Shown here: positions 35,711-37,622 of the stretch, in pieces
Layout: each line of letters starts with the position of its first letter
Position numbering within the stretch: the stretch's first letter is position 1
IMG/VR virus record: IMGVR_UViG_3300021598_000679
Location: 1-37,622 of that record
Strand: one strand, 5' to 3'
DNA: 37,622 bases
DNA from: a virus
Notes under the pieces: generated by a model
What the model was told of the DNA's origin: nothing
Database searches by the model: none
What the model saw: only the letters and a program-made list of their open reading frames with translations
Position numbers and translations under genes: made by a program

Positions 35711-35887
35711 ATGGAAGAACTTCTTGACATGATTGCTGCGGATGAATCACCATCTCAAATTAGCGATAAAATTAAAGATCTGTTATTTGCAAAATCAACA
35801 GAAAAAATAGAAGCTATACGCCCATCAATTTCCAATTCATTGTTTGGATTTAATGATTCGAATAATGAAACCTCAGAAGATCAATAG
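35711..35887 (+). CDS. 67: prohead core protein gp67-like
   Basis: A 58-residue open frame, MEELLDMIAADESPSQISDK onward, ending NNETSEDQ. It is largely helical in the first 45 residues with IKDLLFAKSTEKIEAIRPSI and then acidic. T4 gp67 (80 residues) is a small prohead core protein with a helical start and acidic tail, encoded directly after gp20; both position and composition match. Its late promoter and short gap to the next gene support reality. Weak direct similarity, so gp67 is by position plus pattern. Confidence 0.75.
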   Translation: MEELLDMIAADESPSQISDKIKDLLFAKSTEKIEAIRPSISNSLFGFNDSNNETSEDQ

Positions 35888-35912
35888 ATATTTTATCTTA
35901 ATTTGATCAAAT

Positions 35913-35920
35913 AATAAATA
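35913..35920 (+). promoter_or_regulatory. late-promoter-like octamer AATAAATA
   Basis: One mismatch from TATAAATA, 31 bases before the structural gene at 35944. Confidence 0.45.
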
Positions 35921-35943
35921 ACTAAAAATGTATTATAAAAATA

Positions 35944-36489
35944 ATGGCTCATAGACCAATAGGTGCGGGAATTTCATTAACAACTGGTGCAGCATCATCA
36001 ATGACAACTTCTTTTACTGCACAAACAAATGTGGTAAGAGTTGTTGCCGTAACTGCAGGGGCATTTGTTGCAATAGGAACAAATCCATCAGCTACAACTT
36101 CAGACTATTATATCCCAGCAGGATCTTCATCAACTTTAGCAATTACAAAAGCATCGAATAGAGTTGTTGGTGTAACTACTGGAACTACAACAATTATTGA
36201 TTGTCCGGAAGGTACCCAAGCACCTTTTGGTGTTGGCGATTTTGTAACTCTTTCTGGATCACAATATCATAACTTTACTCATGCCGAAGTTATTTCTGTG
36301 AATACATCTTCTAGTGTTGATGGATATTATCAGAGAAGGTTTACTGTAAATTATAACTCTAGTGGCATATTAACGGCATTTACTTCACCAGATGCAACTG
36401 TATCATTGTCATATAGATTGGCTGCAAGAACAGAAGGTGGTGCTGGTACATTATACGCACAACAAGTACAAATTTCAGGACAAGCATGA
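35944..36489 (+). CDS. conserved virion-type protein between gp67 and gp21
   Basis: A 181-residue protein starting MAHRPIGAGISLTTGAASSM, with repeated short beta strands such as VVRVVAVTAGAFVAIGTNPS (about 30-49) and SDYYIPAGSSSTLAITKASN. It ends LYAQQVQISGQA. No enzyme motif; it resembles small beta-rich virion proteins of marine phages (recalled). Its location among prohead genes, where T4 has gp68, suggests a head-associated role, but the sequence gives no sign of being gp68. The stop TGA overlaps the gp21 start (ATGA), indicating coupled translation. Confidence 0.7.
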   Translation: MAHRPIGAGISLTTGAASSMTTSFTAQTNVVRVVAVTAGAFVAIGTNPSATTSDYYIPAGSSSTLAITKASNRVVGVTTGTTTIIDCPEGTQAPFGVGDFVTLSGSQYHNFTHAEVISVNTSSSVDGYYQRRFTVNYNSSGILTAFTSPDATVSLSYRLAARTEGGAGTLYAQQVQISGQA

Positions 36490-37139
36490 TGAAACTAATC
36501 ACCGAAGAAATCGAACAGGTAGAAGTTCTTACAGAAACAGTTAATGGTAAAAAGACACTTTACATTCAAGGTCCTTTCCTTCAAACTGAAGTAGTAAACA
36601 GAAATGGTAGAATGTATCGTCTACCTGTTATGGAAAGAGAGGTAAAGCGTTACACTGAGCAGTATGTGAATAAAGGTCGTGCTCTTGGAGAACTTGGTCA
36701 CCCAGACGGACCAACTGTAAATCTTGATCGTGTTTCTCACAAGATTGTTTCGCTTCAACGTGAAGGAAATAATTTCATTGGTAAAGCACAGATTCTTTCC
36801 ACTCCAATGGGTAAGATTGCAGAATCATTACTCAAAGAAGGAGTAACTCTTGGCGTTTCTTCTCGTGGTATTGGTTCAGTAAAACCAAATAACGAAGGTT
36901 ATACTGAAGTCGGTGAAGATTTTATGCTTGCGACCGCTGCTGATATTGTAGCGGATCCTTCTGCCCCCGATGCCTTTGTTCAAGGAATTATGGAAGGAAA
37001 AGAGTGGATTTGGGATGGTGGAATGCTTAGGGAGAGGTCTGCAGAGAATACAAAACGCAGAATTAACACTCTTGTAGACCAAAGACGTTTACAGGAAAAT
37101 AAAATTAAGTTATTTAATGATTTTTTAAATTCATTGTAA
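36486..37139 (+). CDS. 21: prohead core protein and protease gp21
   Basis: A 217-residue homologue of T4 gp21 (212 residues), the serine protease that digests the scaffold and trims capsid proteins during head maturation. Conserved motifs: ALGELGHPDGP (66-76, catalytic His72), GVSSRG (123-128, nucleophile Ser125 or Ser126) and the following DFMLATAADIVADPSAPDAF (145-164). Start ATG overlaps the previous stop; a second ATG follows at 36489. The basic/helical C-terminus (RERSAENTKRRINTLVDQRR) fits the family. Upstream of gp22, as in T4. Confidence 0.95.
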   Translation: MMKLITEEIEQVEVLTETVNGKKTLYIQGPFLQTEVVNRNGRMYRLPVMEREVKRYTEQYVNKGRALGELGHPDGPTVNLDRVSHKIVSLQREGNNFIGKAQILSTPMGKIAESLLKEGVTLGVSSRGIGSVKPNNEGYTEVGEDFMLATAADIVADPSAPDAFVQGIMEGKEWIWDGGMLRERSAENTKRRINTLVDQRRLQENKIKLFNDFLNSL

Positions 37140-37149
37140 TTTCTTAATT

Positions 37150-37157
37150 TATAAATA
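37150..37157 (+). promoter_or_regulatory. T4-type late promoter TATAAATA
   Basis: Exact octamer just after gp21, 48 bases before the gp22 start; a GGAG-containing ribosome site (ATCGGAGAG) precedes the ATG. Confidence 0.65.
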
Positions 37158-37197
37158 AATATAGATTAAATTACTAAAGGTTAATCGGAGAGTTCAA

Positions 37198-37622
37198 ATG
37201 TCTCGTGGAGATTTACAAGAAATGGAAGTAGGCACAAAGCAATCCAGAACCGCTGTTAATGCAAATGCTAAAGCAGCGGATCCGATGCCAAAACTAACCA
37301 CAGGTATTCCTGATGGTCAAACTGCTGGTTGGGAAGATCTTGGTGGACCAACGCCAGAAAATTATAAGTCTGATGATGATTCAGCAAAACTTAAAACACC
37401 TGGAGCAACTCTTAAGCAAGTAAGAGATGTTGTAAATAAGGGTGCTAAAGGTGCTGATGCTATGAAGGGTCTTCGCAAGGAAGAAGAAGAACTCGACGAT
37501 GAAGATCTCATTGAAGAAGAAATTGATGAAGATGAAGAGATTGTAGAGGCGAAGGAAGAGGAAGAAGAGGGCGAAAAGGAAGAAAAGCCTAAGAAAGGTA
37601 AGAAAGAAGAAGAAGAAGAAGA
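37198..37622 (+). CDS. 22: prohead core scaffold protein gp22 (partial, cut by window end)
   Basis: First 141 codons of a scaffold protein. Beginning MSRGDLQEMEVGTKQSRTAV, then GWEDLGGPTPENYKSDDDSA (about 45-64) and KLKTPGATLKQVRDVVNKGA (about 65-84), a pattern I recall for marine-phage gp22. From about residue 97 it turns into a long Glu/Asp/Lys-rich stretch, consistent with a soluble, protease-degradable scaffold and with the acidic tail seen in T4-like core proteins. T4 gp22 has 269 residues, so roughly half may be missing. The frame is open to the last base. Confidence 0.85.
   Translation, partial: MSRGDLQEMEVGTKQSRTAVNANAKAADPMPKLTTGIPDGQTAGWEDLGGPTPENYKSDDDSAKLKTPGATLKQVRDVVNKGAKGADAMKGLRKEEEELDDEDLIEEEIDEDEEIVEAKEEEEEGEKEEKPKKGKKEEEEE

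Noticed and set aside
1-37622. tRNA or other structural RNA genes
   Set aside because: Gaps between genes are mostly under 100 bases and none shows a cloverleaf or CCA-ended pattern by eye.

Overview
The window is an AT-rich, densely packed, single-strand (+) block of late structural genes from a T4-like myovirus (straight contractile-tail phage). The neck, terminase, tail and prohead genes resemble marine T4-like phages of the Prochlorococcus/Synechococcus type; a SAR11-type myophage cannot be excluded. Recognition rests on protein similarity to T4 gp13-gp22 and on cyanophage-style fibre proteins, recalled without a database search.

Layout. 1-339 is a small SET-domain protein. 397-5520 holds a large virion protein, two tiny conserved proteins, and the neck proteins gp13 and gp14. 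5587-7722 holds the tail completion protein gp15, the small terminase gp16 and two small structural proteins. 7751-27439 is a fibre and accessory block: a repeat-rich fibre with a disrupted reading frame, a beta-helix fibre, a 3179-residue giant fibre, a fibre ending in a self-cleaving S74 chaperone, several small partners and a sulfotransferase. 27481-29229 encodes a composite protein of unknown function split by an in-frame TGA. 29245-35673 runs gp17 (large terminase), a small zinc-ribbon protein, gp18 (tail sheath, broken by a frame change), gp19 (tail tube) and gp20 (portal). 35711 to the end is the prohead set: a gp67-like core peptide, a conserved structural protein, gp21 (prohead protease) and the start of gp22 (scaffold), cut by the window edge.

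The order 13-14-15-16-(22 kb insertion)-17-18-19-20-67-21-22 follows T4 except that the two terminase genes, neighbours in T4, are separated by about 22 kb of fibre and accessory genes. Together the genes build the prohead (20, 67, 21, 22), fill it (16, 17), close it (13, 14), and make the tail (15, 18, 19) and adsorption fibres.

An octamer NATAAATA, matching the T4 late promoter TATAAATA, lies 26-59 bases before twelve of the ATG starts and divides the window into likely late transcription units. Three otherwise conserved genes are interrupted: two by +1 frame changes that seem to coincide with missing conserved segments, one by a TGA replacing an expected cysteine codon. These may be real lesions or assembly errors and deserve first attention. 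No tRNA, rRNA, CRISPR array or insertion sequence was seen. I found no convincing new biological system; the most unusual items are the accessory enzymes (SET, sulfotransferase), the shuffled repeat arrays and protein modules shared between fibre and neck proteins.
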